Position numbers and translations under genes: made by a program | Shown here: positions 48,716 to 57,100 of the stretch, one piece after another | Position numbering within the stretch: the stretch's first letter is position 1 | Layout: the number at the start of each line of letters is the position of its first letter | Assembly (NCBI RefSeq): GCF_033110285.1 | Contig: NZ_CP136995.1 | Span: 1,612,001 to 1,676,000, forward strand | Reading direction: 5' to 3' | Length of the DNA: 64,000 nt | From: Ottowia sp. SB7-C50 | Lineage (GTDB): Bacteria > Pseudomonadota > Gammaproteobacteria > Burkholderiales > Burkholderiaceae_C | The notes under the pieces: model-generated | Database searches by the model: none | Seen by the model: only the letters and a program-made list of their open reading frames with translations | Told to the model about the DNA's origin: nothing

Positions 48716-49892
48716 ATGAGCCGACATGCCATGCGTCAAGCCGTTCTAGACCTGGAGGAATCCAAAATCCGCGAAGTGGCCAACGCCGGCCTGGGCGTGG
48801 CCGATGTGCTGCCGTTCTGGTTTGGCGAAAGCGACGAAGTCACGCCCGAGGCCATTCGCGCCGCCGGCGTGGCGTCGCTGCAGGCGGGCGAGACCTTTTA
48901 TTCGCACAACCTGGGTCTGCCGGAATTGCGCCAGGCCGTGTCGGCCTACGCCAGCCGGCTGCACGCCGACGTGGCGGTGGACCGCATTGCCATCACCTCG
49001 GGCGGCGTCAACGCGCTGATGGTGGCGATGCAGGCGCTGATTGACGCCGGTGACGACGTGGTGGCCGTCACGCCCGTGTGGCCCAACCTGACGGCGCAGC
49101 CGCGTATTCTGGGGGCGCGCCTGCGCACCGTGGCCTTGTCGGCCGACGCGCAGGGCGCCTGGCAGCTCGACCTGCCGGCGCTGCTGGCGGCCATCACGCC
49201 CGCCACGCGGCTGCTGGTGGTCAATTCGCCCAACAACCCCACCGGCTGGACGCTGTCGCGCGCCGAGCAGCAGGCCATTCTGGATCGCTGCCGCGCCACC
49301 GGCACCTGGATCCTGTCGGACGAGGTGTACGAGCGCCTGTATTACCGCGGCGACACCGCCAGCGGCGCGGCGCCCAGCTTTCTGGACATTGCGCGCCCCG
49401 ACGACCGGCTGGTGGTGGTGCAGAGCTTTTCCAAGGCCTTTCTGATGACCGGCTGGCGCCTGGGTTACCTGGTGATGCCGCCCGACATGACGCCGCAGGT
49501 CGGCAAGCTGCTCGAATTCAACACCTCGTGCGCGCCAGTCTTTGTGCAGCGCGCCGCGCTGGTGGCGCTGGCCGAGACCGAGGCGATCACCCCGCGCATC
49601 GTGGCGCACCTGAAGGGCTGCCGCGACACGCTGGTGCCGCTGCTGCAGGCCGTGCCCGGCGTGCAGGCGGGCAGCGCGCCGGGCGGTATGTACGTTTTTC
49701 TGCGCGTGGCGGGGCAGGGCGATTCGCTGGCGCTGGCCAAGCGGCTGGTGGCCGAGGCCCGCATCGGCCTGGCGCCGGGCATCGCCTTCGCCCCCCGAGG
49801 CCGAAGGCTGGCTGCGCTGGTGCTTTGCGTCGAAGGACGTGAACCGGCTGGCGCAAGGCGTGGAGCGGCTGGCGGCCTGGCTGCGGCGGTAA
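48716..49892 (+). CDS. PLP-dependent aminotransferase class I/II, frameshifted near the 3' end
   Basis: A fold-type I aminotransferase (391 residues when corrected). [21 protein letters not shown] near 93-113, [12 protein letters not shown] near 170-181 and [16 protein letters not shown] near 237-252, with the PLP lysine at about residue 240 and the phosphate-binding Arg after it. Specificity is not clear (alanine, aspartate or branched-chain type). The frame is lost at a run of six C (49791-49796); five C restore [19 protein letters not shown]... ending in LRR and a TAA at 49890-49892. The span is one base over a multiple of three. Confidence 0.85.
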
Positions 49893-50023
49893 GGACGTCG
49901 CGCGGTGCCCAAAACGGGTGGCCGCCTGATACAATCCACAGGTTTTGCATTTCGCAGAACGCACGTGGCATGCAGTTCCGGCGCGCCTCGCAAGTCAAAT
50001 CATATGGAACAAGGAAAATCGAG

Positions 50024-50291
50024 ATGATCTCCAAAGAGAACAAGGCCGCCGTGGTCAAGGACAACGCACGCGGCGCCGCCGACACCGGCAGCCCCGAAGT
50101 GCAGGTCGCCATCCTGACGGCTCGCATCAACGAGCTGACCCCCCCACTTCAAGCAACACGCCAAGGACCACCACGGTCGCCGCGGCCTGTTGCGCATGGT
50201 CAGCCGCCGCCGCAAGCTGCTGGACTACCTGAAGTCCAAGGACGCCGACCGCTACGTGGCCCTGATCCAGAAGCTGGGTCTGCGCAAGTAA
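50024..50291 (+). CDS. rpsO: 30S ribosomal protein S15, frameshifted
   Basis: S15 binds 16S rRNA early in small-subunit assembly. [31 protein letters not shown] and, after the break, [30 protein letters not shown] and LIQKLGLRK are unmistakable. The frame is lost at a run of seven C (50149-50155); six C give [15 protein letters not shown], the normal sequence. The corrected protein has 88 residues. S15 is important for ribosome assembly and growth, and this one is otherwise intact, so the extra base is almost certainly a sequencing error. Confidence 0.95.
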
Positions 50292-50304
50292 GCCCATGCC
50301 GACG

Positions 50305-50350
50305 AAAAACGCCTGAAGCCCTGTGGCGGCTCAGGCGTTTTTGTCTTTTT
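50305..50350 (+). terminator. Rho-independent terminator after rpsO
   Basis: AAAACGCCTGA ... TCAGGCGTTTT stem with a GCCNNNGGC inner stem, followed by TTGTCTTTTT. Partial termination here would separate rpsO from pnp, as in other proteobacteria. Confidence 0.85.
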
Positions 50351-50449
50351 CAACCCCGGAGAAACGCGCGTTCAGAAGCTGAAGCTGTGTCATTCCACAA
50401 CCTCGTGCGGCCCCCGCGGCCGGGTTCTGGAATGGCATCGTGTTCTGAA

Positions 50450-50505
50450 TGAAAAGCGGCTCCAGCGCAATCCAGTATTGCGCAAGCAGCTATCCAAAAA
50501 GGAGC
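50450..50505 (-). repeat. Short palindromic repeat forming the pnp leader
   Basis: GGCTCCAGCGCAATCCAGTA then TTGCGCAAGCAGCTATCCAA, ending in AAAAAGGAGCA. The AGGAG used to start pnp lies at its end, so this repeat copy is part of the translation-initiation region. Confidence 0.7.
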
Positions 50506-50509
50506 AAAC

Positions 50510-52822
50510 ATGAGCATGTTCAACAAGGTCACCAAGTCCTTCCAGTGGGGCGACAAGACGGTCGTCATGGAAACGGGTGAAATCGCCCGCCAGGCCACCG
50601 GCGCCGTGCTGGTCGACATCGACGGCACCGTCATCCTGGCCACCGTGGCCGCCAGCAAGTCGGCCAAGCCGGGGCAGGATTTCTTCCCGCTGACGGTCGA
50701 CTACATCGAGAAGACGTACGCCGCCGGCAAGATTCCCGGCAGCTTCTTCAAGCGCGAAGCCAAGCCGAGCGAACTGGAAACGCTGACCAGCCGCCTGATC
50801 GACCGCCCGATCCGCCCGCTGTTCCCCGATGGCTTCTTCAACGAAGTGCACGTGGTCATCCACACCCTGTCGCTCAACCCCGAGGTCGACGCCGACATCG
50901 CCGCCATGCTGGGCGTGAGCGCGGCGCTGTCGATCAGCGGCATTCCGTTCAACGGCCCCATCGGCGCAGCGCGCGTGGGCTATGTCAACGGCGAATACGT
51001 GCTGAACCCCGGCCCGTCGGCGCGCAAGAACAGCGCGCTTGACCTGGTCGTCGCCGGCACCGAGTCTGCCGTGCTGATGGTCGAATCCGAAGCCCACCAA
51101 CTGACCGAAGACGTGATGCTGGGCGCCGTGGTGTTCGGCCACGACCAGGGCAAGATCGCCATCAACGCCATTCATGAGCTGGTGCGCGAAGCCGGCAAGC
51201 CGCTGTGGGCCGACAACGGTACCTGGGCGCCCGAAGTCAAGGACGAAAGCTTCATTGGCAAGGTCGGCGCGCTGGCCGAACCCAAGCTGCGCGCGGCCTA
51301 TCAAATCCGCAGCAAGCAGGCCCGCACGCAGGCGCTGCGCGAGGCCACCGCCGCCGTCAAGCAGTCGCTGACCGAAGAGGCCGTCGCGTTCGACCCGGTC
51401 AAGCTCGACAACCTGCTGTTCGAGATCGAAGCCCGCATCGTGCGCGGCCAGATCCTGGCCGGCGAGCCGCGCATCGACGGCCGCGACACGCGCACCGTGC
51501 GCCCCATCGAGATCCGCAACAGCGTGCTGCCGCGCACCCACGGCTCGGCGCTGTTCACGCGCGGCGAGACGCAGGCGCTGGTGGTCACCACGCTGGGCAC
51601 CGACCGCGACGCGCAGCGCATCGACGCGCTGGCCGGCGAGTTCGAGGACCACTTCCTGTTCCACTACAACATGCCGCCCTTTGCCACCGGCGAAGTGGGC
51701 CGCATGGGCAGCACCAAGCGCCGCGAAGTCGGCCACGGCCGCCTGGCCAAGCGCGCGCTGATCCCGCTGCTGCCGGGGCGCGACGAGTTCCCGTACACCA
51801 TCCGCGTGGTGTCTGAAATCACCGAATCCAACGGCTCCAGCTCGATGGCCTCGGTCTGCGGCGGCTGCCTGTCGATGATGGACGCCGGCGTGCCGATGAA
51901 GGCGCACGTGGCGGGCATCGCCATGGGCCTGATCAAGGAAGGCAACCGCTTTGCCGTGCTGACCGACATCCTGGGCGACGAAGATCACCTGGGCGACATG
52001 GACTTCAAGGTGGCCGGCACGACCAACGGCATCACCGCGCTGCAGATGGACATCAAGATCCAGGGCATCACCAAGGAAATCATGCAGGTCGCCCTGGCGC
52101 AGGCCAAGGAAGCGCGCCTGCACATCCTGGGCAAGATGCAGGAGGCGATGGGTGAAGCCAAGGCCGAGATCTCGTCGTGGGCGCCCAAGCTCTACACGAT
52201 GAAGATCAACCCCGAGAAGATCCGCGACGTGATCGGCAAGGGCGGCGCCACCATCCGTATGCTGACGGAAGAAACCGGCACCACCATCGACATCGGTGAA
52301 GACGGCACCATCACCATCGCCAGCAACGACGCCGCCAAGGCCGACGACGCCAAGCGCCGCATCGAGGCCATCACGGCCGAAGCCGAGATCGGCAAGGTCT
52401 ACGAAGGCCCGATCACCAAGCTGCTCGAATTTGGCGCGCTGGTCAACATCCTGCCCGGCAAGGACGGGCTGCTGCACATCAGCCAGATCGCGCACGAGCG
52501 CGTCGAAAAAGTCAGCGACTACCTGCAGGAAGGCCAGGTGGTCAAGGTCAAGGTGCTCGAGACCGACGACAAGGGCCGCATCAAGCTGTCGATGAAGGCG
52601 CTGCTGGACCGCCCCGAGGGCATGGAAGACCGCCCGCCGCGTGAATACCGCGAGCGTGGCGACCGTCCGCCGCGCGGCGACCGGGGTGATCGCGGCCCGC
52701 GTGAAGACCGCGGCGACCGCGGTCCACGCGAGGACCGTGGCGACCGCCCGCCGCGCGCCGAGCGCGAAGAGCGCCCCGTGCCGGCCGAAGGCGCCCACGG
52801 TGGCGACCAGCAACAGCAGTAA
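50510..52822 (+). CDS. pnp: Polyribonucleotide nucleotidyltransferase (PNPase)
   Basis: PNPase degrades RNA 3' to 5' phosphorolytically and is a degradosome member. The 770-residue protein has two RNase PH domains (about 1-215 and 305-545), joined by a helical domain. A KH domain near 555-615 ([17 protein letters not shown]) and an S1 domain near 625-695 ([19 protein letters not shown]) follow. The C-terminus (about 705-770) is a disordered tail of RGD and RGDRGPRED repeats, rich in Arg, Gly and Asp, probably for RNA or protein contact. AGGAG 6 bases before ATG. Confidence 0.96.
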   Translation: MSMFNKVTKSFQWGDKTVVMETGEIARQATGAVLVDIDGTVILATVAASKSAKPGQDFFPLTVDYIEKTYAAGKIPGSFFKREAKPSELETLTSRLIDRPIRPLFPDGFFNEVHVVIHTLSLNPEVDADIAAMLGVSAALSISGIPFNGPIGAARVGYVNGEYVLNPGPSARKNSALDLVVAGTESAVLMVESEAHQLTEDVMLGAVVFGHDQGKIAINAIHELVREAGKPLWADNGTWAPEVKDESFIGKVGALAEPKLRAAYQIRSKQARTQALREATAAVKQSLTEEAVAFDPVKLDNLLFEIEARIVRGQILAGEPRIDGRDTRTVRPIEIRNSVLPRTHGSALFTRGETQALVVTTLGTDRDAQRIDALAGEFEDHFLFHYNMPPFATGEVGRMGSTKRREVGHGRLAKRALIPLLPGRDEFPYTIRVVSEITESNGSSSMASVCGGCLSMMDAGVPMKAHVAGIAMGLIKEGNRFAVLTDILGDEDHLGDMDFKVAGTTNGITALQMDIKIQGITKEIMQVALAQAKEARLHILGKMQEAMGEAKAEISSWAPKLYTMKINPEKIRDVIGKGGATIRMLTEETGTTIDIGEDGTITIASNDAAKADDAKRRIEAITAEAEIGKVYEGPITKLLEFGALVNILPGKDGLLHISQIAHERVEKVSDYLQEGQVVKVKVLETDDKGRIKLSMKALLDRPEGMEDRPPREYRERGDRPPRGDRGDRGPREDRGDRGPREDRGDRPPRAEREERPVPAEGAHGGDQQQQ

Positions 52823-52833
52823 GGGCAGATTGC

Positions 52834-52882
52834 TTTTATTTTGATAGCTGAATGCGCTTGTCCTGCAAGCGCAAGAGCCTGA
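52834..52882 (+). repeat. Short palindromic repeat between pnp and the oxidoreductase
   Basis: TTTGATAGCTGAATGCGCTT then GTCCTGCAAGCGCAAGAGCC, near consensus; it fills the gap to the next start codon. Confidence 0.8.
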
Positions 52883-52888
52883 TTCGAC

Positions 52889-53902
52889 ATGAAGTGCATC
52901 GAGATCCGTGAATACGGCGCGCCCGAAGTGCTGGTGCCCGCCGAGCGTCCGATTCCCGTGGCCGGCGCGGGCGAAGTGCTCATCCGCGTCAGCGCGTCGG
53001 GTGTCAACCGCCCCGACGTGCTGCAGCGCACCGGCAACTATCCCGTGCCGCCCGGCGCGTCGGACCTGCCGGGGCTGGAAGTCGCGGGCGTCATCGAATC
53101 GGGTGACGCTGCAGCGCTGGCCGCGGCTTCGTTGAAAGTCGGCGACCGTGTGTGTGCGCTGGTGGCGGGCGGCGGCTATGCCGAATACTGCGTGGCCCCG
53201 GTCGCGCAGTGCCTGCCGGTGCCGCGCGGACTGAGCGATGTCGAGGCGGCGTCGCTGCCCGAGACGTTCTTCACCGTGTGGAGCAACGTGTTCGACCGTG
53301 GCCGCCTGCAGCCGGGCGAGACCCTGCTGGTGCAGGGCGGCACCAGCGGCATCGGCGTGACGGCGATCCAGATGGCGCGCGCCGCCGGCGCCACCGTCAT
53401 CGTCACCGCGGGGTCTGACGAAAAATGTGCCGCAGCGCTGGCGCTGGGCGCACATCATGCTATCAATTACAAAGCAACCGACTTTGCCGACGAAGCGCGC
53501 AGGCTGACCGACGGCAAGGGCGTCGACGTCATCCTGGACATGGTGGCGGGCGACTACGTCAAGCGCGAGGTCGAGTGCCTGGCAGAGGACGGCCGCCTGG
53601 TCATCATCGCCGTGCAGGGCGGTGTGCAGTCGGGCTTCAACGCCGGGCTGGTGCTGCGCCGGCGCCTGACCATCACCGGCAGCACGCTGCGGCCGCGTCC
53701 GGTGGCGTTCAAGGGTGCCATCGCGCAGGCGCTGCAGGCGCGGGTGTGGCCGTGGCTCGAGGACGGCACCGTCCGTCCGGTGATCCACAGCGTTTTCGCG
53801 GCTACCGAAGCGGGCGATGGCCTGCCGAGCGGTGCCGCGCGCGCCCATGCGCTGATGCAGAGCAACCAGCACATCGGCAAGATCGTGCTGACGTGGGGTT
53901 GA
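52889..53902 (+). CDS. NAD(P)H quinone oxidoreductase (PIG3/QOR family)
   Basis: A 337-residue zinc-free medium-chain dehydrogenase. GroES-like half (MKCIEIREYGAPEVL; NRPDVLQRTGNYPVPPGASDLPGLEVAG near 47-74) and Rossmann half with LVQGGTSGIGVTAIQMARAAGATVIVT near 146-172. Ending LMQSNQHIGKIVLTW is typical. The segment AATEAGDGLPSGAARAHALMQ seems to carry ~9 extra residues (GDGLPSGAA) not usual in the family. It reduces quinones with NADPH. Follows pnp, precedes tpiA. Confidence 0.9.
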   Translation: MKCIEIREYGAPEVLVPAERPIPVAGAGEVLIRVSASGVNRPDVLQRTGNYPVPPGASDLPGLEVAGVIESGDAAALAAASLKVGDRVCALVAGGGYAEYCVAPVAQCLPVPRGLSDVEAASLPETFFTVWSNVFDRGRLQPGETLLVQGGTSGIGVTAIQMARAAGATVIVTAGSDEKCAAALALGAHHAINYKATDFADEARRLTDGKGVDVILDMVAGDYVKREVECLAEDGRLVIIAVQGGVQSGFNAGLVLRRRLTITGSTLRPRPVAFKGAIAQALQARVWPWLEDGTVRPVIHSVFAATEAGDGLPSGAARAHALMQSNQHIGKIVLTWG

Positions 53903-53913
53903 AGAAGTGAAAC

Positions 53914-54015
53914 ACCCGCTGAGTCGCTTCGCGCCTTCCTCCGCAAGGGGGCAACGCCCGTGCCCGGTACAAGCCCGGCCACGGCGTTCGCTGGGCTGGC
54001 CTGCTTTGCGGCCAT
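53914..54015 (+). repeat. GC-rich ~100-bp dispersed repeat, copy 6
   Basis: CCCGCTGAGTCGCTTCGCGC, then CTTCCTCCGCAAGGGGGCAA and AAGCCCGGCCACGGCGTTCG, a slightly diverged copy between the oxidoreductase and tpiA. Confidence 0.7.
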
Positions 54016-54072
54016 TCGACTCCGTGGGTCTGATGCACTGCGGGCCTTGCGTGGCCCGATGGAGCCATTGAA

Positions 54073-54822
54073 ATGAGCAAGAGAAAACAACTCATCGCCG
54101 GCAACTGGAAGATGAACGGCTCGCTGGCCGCCAACGAGGCGCTGGTGGGCGAATTGCTGGCCGGCGTTGGCCAGCCGGCGTGCGACGTGGTGGTGTGCCC
54201 GCCCGGCGTCTACCTGGGGCAGTTGCAGCGGCTGCTGGCCGGTTCGCCCATCGAGCTGGGCGCGCAAAACGTGTCGACGCACGAGAACGGCGCCTTCACC
54301 GGCGACGTGTCGGCCGACATGCTGAAGGATTTTGGCGTGCGCTACGCCATCGTCGGGCACAGCGAGCGGCGCCAGCACCAGGCCGAAAGCGACGTGCACG
54401 TGGCCATCAAGGCCAAGCGCGCGCTGGCGGCTGGCATCACGCCCATCGTGTGCGTGGGCGAAACGCTGCGCGAGCGCGAGGAGGGCATGACGGACTTCAT
54501 CGTCAAGCGCCAGCTGGCGGCGGTGATCCACCTCAACGGCCATTGCGTGAGCGAGATCGTGGTCGCTTACGAGCCCGTGTGGGCCATCGGCACCGGCAAG
54601 ACGGCGACGCCGGATCAGGCGCAGGCGGTGCATGCTGTGCTGCGCGCGCAGCTCAAGGCCGCCACCGAACACGCCGACCGCGTGCGCATCCTCTACGGCG
54701 GCAGCATGAACGCCGCCAATGCGGCCGAGCTGCTGGCGCAGCCCGACATCGACGGCGGCCTGATCGGCGGCGCCGCGCTCAAGTCGGCGGATTTTCTGAA
54801 GATTGTGTCCGCAGCGCAGTGA
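54073..54822 (+). CDS. tpiA: Triosephosphate isomerase
   Basis: Interconverts dihydroxyacetone phosphate and glyceraldehyde-3-phosphate in glycolysis. The 249-residue TIM barrel has the catalytic Lys13 (AGNWKMNG), His96 (VGHSERR), Glu167 ([13 protein letters not shown]) and the phosphate-binding loops LYGGSMN and GLIGGAALK near the C-terminus. All key residues are present and length is normal. Followed closely by secG, as in many proteobacteria. Confidence 0.97.
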   Translation: MSKRKQLIAGNWKMNGSLAANEALVGELLAGVGQPACDVVVCPPGVYLGQLQRLLAGSPIELGAQNVSTHENGAFTGDVSADMLKDFGVRYAIVGHSERRQHQAESDVHVAIKAKRALAAGITPIVCVGETLREREEGMTDFIVKRQLAAVIHLNGHCVSEIVVAYEPVWAIGTGKTATPDQAQAVHAVLRAQLKAATEHADRVRILYGGSMNAANAAELLAQPDIDGGLIGGAALKSADFLKIVSAAQ

Positions 54823-54835
54823 TGGCGCGCGGATG

Positions 54836-54860
54836 ATGCTATTGAATCTGGAGTAAAAAG
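54836..54860 (-). repeat. Partial short repeat in the secG leader
   Basis: TGCTATTGAATCTGGAGTAAAAAG, the TATCAA end of the short family; its GGAG serves as the ribosome-binding site of secG. Confidence 0.45.
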
Positions 54861-54861
54861 A

Positions 54862-55311
54862 ATGAATGTCGTCCTGAACCTGGTGCTGGTGGTGCAGATC
54901 CTGTCCGCGCTGGCGATGATTGGCCTGATCCTGGTGCAACACGGCAAGGGCGCCGACATGGGCACCGCGTTCGGCAGCGGCGCGTCGGGCAGCCTGTTCG
55001 GTGCGTCGGGCAGCGCCAACTTCCTGTCGCGCAGCACGGCTGGGCTCGCCACGGTATTTTTCGTCTGCACGCTGGCGCTGGCGTACTTCGGCTTCAGCGT
55101 GCGCAGCGCGCCGGCCTCCGGCGGCAGCGTGCTGGAGCGGGCCGCGGTCACGGCGCCGGCTTCGGCCGCGTCGGCCGCCGTGCCGGCCTCCACGGGTGCT
55201 GCTGGCGCCATCCCGGCCGGGCCTTCGGGCGTGCCTGCGCCGGCGGCTTCGGCTGTGCCGGCGGCGCCTGCGGTGCCGGCTTCTGGTGCGGGCCAGATTC
55301 CGACCAAGTAA
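54862..55311 (+). CDS. secG: Preprotein translocase subunit SecG
   Basis: SecG is the accessory subunit of the SecYEG translocon. Two membrane helices, about residues 2-22 (VVLNLVLVVQILSALAMIGLI) and 55-75 (STAGLATVFFVCTLALAYFGF), enclose the conserved LVQHGKGADMGTAFGSGASGSLFGASGS loop. The C-terminal ~70 residues are an Ala/Pro/Val-rich extension, longer than in E. coli SecG but common in Burkholderiales. Confidence 0.95.
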   Translation: MNVVLNLVLVVQILSALAMIGLILVQHGKGADMGTAFGSGASGSLFGASGSANFLSRSTAGLATVFFVCTLALAYFGFSVRSAPASGGSVLERAAVTAPASAASAAVPASTGAAGAIPAGPSGVPAPAASAVPAAPAVPASGAGQIPTK

Positions 55312-55328
55312 GCGCCTCGTCAGGCCAT

Positions 55329-55370
55329 CCTGAAAACGGTCTTTCCCTCTGTAACGGGCCGTTTTTCAGG
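55329..55370 (+). terminator. Hairpin after secG
   Basis: CCTGAAAACGG ... CCGTTTTTCAGG forms an 11-bp stem with one bulged T; no long T-tract follows on the plus strand. Likely stops or processes the tpiA-secG transcript before the tRNA. Confidence 0.5.
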
Positions 55371-55439
55371 GTAAACTCCTAGTTGTTTCGCGCGCCTGCG
55401 CCGGGTGAGTTCAGCGCCCGGGCAAACGCTCAATTCAAA

Positions 55440-55524
55440 GCCGTCGTGGTGAAATTGGTAGACACGCTATCTTGAGGGGGTAGTGGCGAAAGCTGTGCGA
55501 GTTCGAGTCTCGCCGACGGCACCA
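55440..55524 (+). tRNA. tRNA-Leu (GAG), CCA encoded
   Basis: An 85-nucleotide class II tRNA. The acceptor stem GCCGTCG pairs with CGACGGC before discriminator A and encoded CCA. The anticodon stem CTATC/GGTAG encloses TTGAGGG with anticodon GAG at 55474-55476. The variable arm TGGCGAAAGCTGT and T-loop TTCGAGT are typical of tRNA-Leu. It reads CUC/CUU codons and sits between secG and nuoA. Confidence 0.96.
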
Positions 55525-55580
55525 CAAATACAAGCGCCGGGTGGCCTCTGCCACCACCGGCCACAAGACAAAGACGTTCG

Positions 55581-55940
55581 ATGAACCTTGCTCAGTACCT
55601 TCCCGTTCTGCTCTTCATCCTGGTCGGTCTGGCGGTCGGCGCGGTCTGCCTGGGCATGGGGCAACTGCTCATGCCCCATAAGGCCGACGCGGCCAAGAAC
55701 TCGCCGTATGAATGCGGCTTCGAGGCCTTCGAAGACGCGCGCATGAAGTTCGACGTGCGCTATTACCTCGTGGCGATCCTGTTCATCCTGTTCGACCTCG
55801 AGATCGCTTTTCTCTTTCCGTGGGCCGTCGCGCTCAAGGACGTGGGCGTGGCCGGCTTTGTCGCGGTGCTCATCTTCCTCACCATCCTGGTGGTGGGTTT
55901 CATCTACGAATGGAAGAAGGGTGCGCTGGACTGGGAGTGA
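55581..55940 (+). CDS. nuoA: NADH-quinone oxidoreductase subunit A
   Basis: A 119-residue three-helix subunit of the membrane arm of complex [51 protein letters not shown] block (about 37-82; here KNSPYECGF and [12 protein letters not shown]) is the family hallmark, with the conserved glutamates. First gene of the nuo operon. Confidence 0.96.
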   Translation: MNLAQYLPVLLFILVGLAVGAVCLGMGQLLMPHKADAAKNSPYECGFEAFEDARMKFDVRYYLVAILFILFDLEIAFLFPWAVALKDVGVAGFVAVLIFLTILVVGFIYEWKKGALDWE

Positions 55941-55979
55941 TCCCGTCGGCCCCAGCGCCACGCGACAGGAATTTCGCAC

Positions 55980-56459
55980 ATGAACGATCAACTTCAGCAA
56001 AAGGGCTTTCTGCTCACCGGGGTCGACGCCGCGGTGAACTGGGCCAAGACCGGCTCGCTGTGGCCGGTGACTTTCGGGCTGGCCTGCTGTGCCGTCGAGA
56101 TGATGCACGCCGCCGCCGCGCGCTACGACATCGGGCGCTTCGGCGCCGAGGTGTTCCGCGCCAGTCCGCGCCAGTCCGACCTGATGATCGTGGCCGGCAC
56201 GCTGTGCAACAAGATGGCCCCGGCCCTGCGCAAGGTGTATGACCAGATGGCTGAGCCGCGCTGGGTCATTTCGATGGGCTCGTGCGCCAACGGCGGCGGT
56301 TATTACCACTACAGCTATTCGGTGGTGCGCGGCTGCGACCGCATCGTGCCGGTCGACGTCTACGTGCCCGGCTGCCCGCCCACGGCAGAAGCGCTGCTGT
56401 ACGGCATCATCCAGCTGCAGCAGAAGGTGCGGCGCACCAACACCTTTGCGCGGGCTTGA
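55980..56459 (+). CDS. nuoB: NADH-quinone oxidoreductase subunit B
   Basis: A 159-residue peripheral subunit that holds the terminal iron-sulphur cluster N2. The tandem Cys pair is in [11 protein letters not shown] near 34-44; the other two are in [10 protein letters not shown] near 100-109 and [10 protein letters not shown] near 130-139. Start at 55980 follows nuoA by 39 bases. Confidence 0.96.
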   Translation: MNDQLQQKGFLLTGVDAAVNWAKTGSLWPVTFGLACCAVEMMHAAAARYDIGRFGAEVFRASPRQSDLMIVAGTLCNKMAPALRKVYDQMAEPRWVISMGSCANGGGYYHYSYSVVRGCDRIVPVDVYVPGCPPTAEALLYGIIQLQQKVRRTNTFARA

Positions 56460-56461
56460 AT

Positions 56462-57070
56462 ATGGGCGACATTGCAATTTCCGTCGACGTCCTGAAGGAC
56501 ACCCTGGCCGCCGCGCTGGGCGACAAGGCGCAGCACATTTCCGTCGCGCTGGGCGAAGTCACCGTGACCGTGTCGCCAGACCAGTACACGGCCGCCATGC
56601 AACTGCTGCGCGACGCACCGGGCTGCCGCTTCGAGCAACTGATCGACCTGTGCGGCGTCGACTATTCCACCTATGGCGATGGCCGCTGGGAAGGCGCGCG
56701 CTATGCGGTGGTGTCGCACCTGCTGTCGGTCAGCCTCAACCAGCGCGTGCGGGTGCGCGTGTTCTGCGCCGACGACGATTTCCCGGTGGTGGCTTCGGTC
56801 AACCCGATCTGGAATGCCGCCAACTGGTACGAGCGCGAGGCGTTCGACCTGTACGGCATCATGTTCGAAGGCCACGCCGACCTGCGCCGCATCCTGACCG
56901 ACTACGGCTTCATCGGCCACCCGTTCCGCAAGGACTTCCCGCTGTCGGGCCATGTCGAAATGCGCTACGACGCCGAGCGCGCGCGCGTGGTGTACGAGCC
57001 CGTGTCGATCGAGCCGCGCGAAGTCACGCCCCGCGTGATCCGTGAAGACAACTACGGGGGGCTGCACTGA
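56462..57070 (+). CDS. nuoC: NADH-quinone oxidoreductase subunit C
   Basis: A 202-residue subunit of the connecting module. Signatures: [12 protein letters not shown] near 60-71, [40 protein letters not shown] near 121-160. It is a separate gene, not fused to nuoD as in enterobacteria. The ATG lies 2 bases after the nuoB stop. Confidence 0.96.
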   Translation: MGDIAISVDVLKDTLAAALGDKAQHISVALGEVTVTVSPDQYTAAMQLLRDAPGCRFEQLIDLCGVDYSTYGDGRWEGARYAVVSHLLSVSLNQRVRVRVFCADDDFPVVASVNPIWNAANWYEREAFDLYGIMFEGHADLRRILTDYGFIGHPFRKDFPLSGHVEMRYDAERARVVYEPVSIEPREVTPRVIREDNYGGLH

Positions 57071-57100
57071 GCGCGCGTGTGCGTCGTTCATCTTTGACCC

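Noticed and set aside
53455..53480. GCTATCAATTACAAAGC in the oxidoreductase gene as another repeat copy
   Set aside because: It encodes HHAINYK, a conserved passage in this enzyme family, and lacks the AGCGCTT half.
50390..53872. An 1160-codon frame antisense to pnp and the oxidoreductase
   Set aside because: A shadow produced by strong third-position GC; both real genes on the plus strand are unmistakable.
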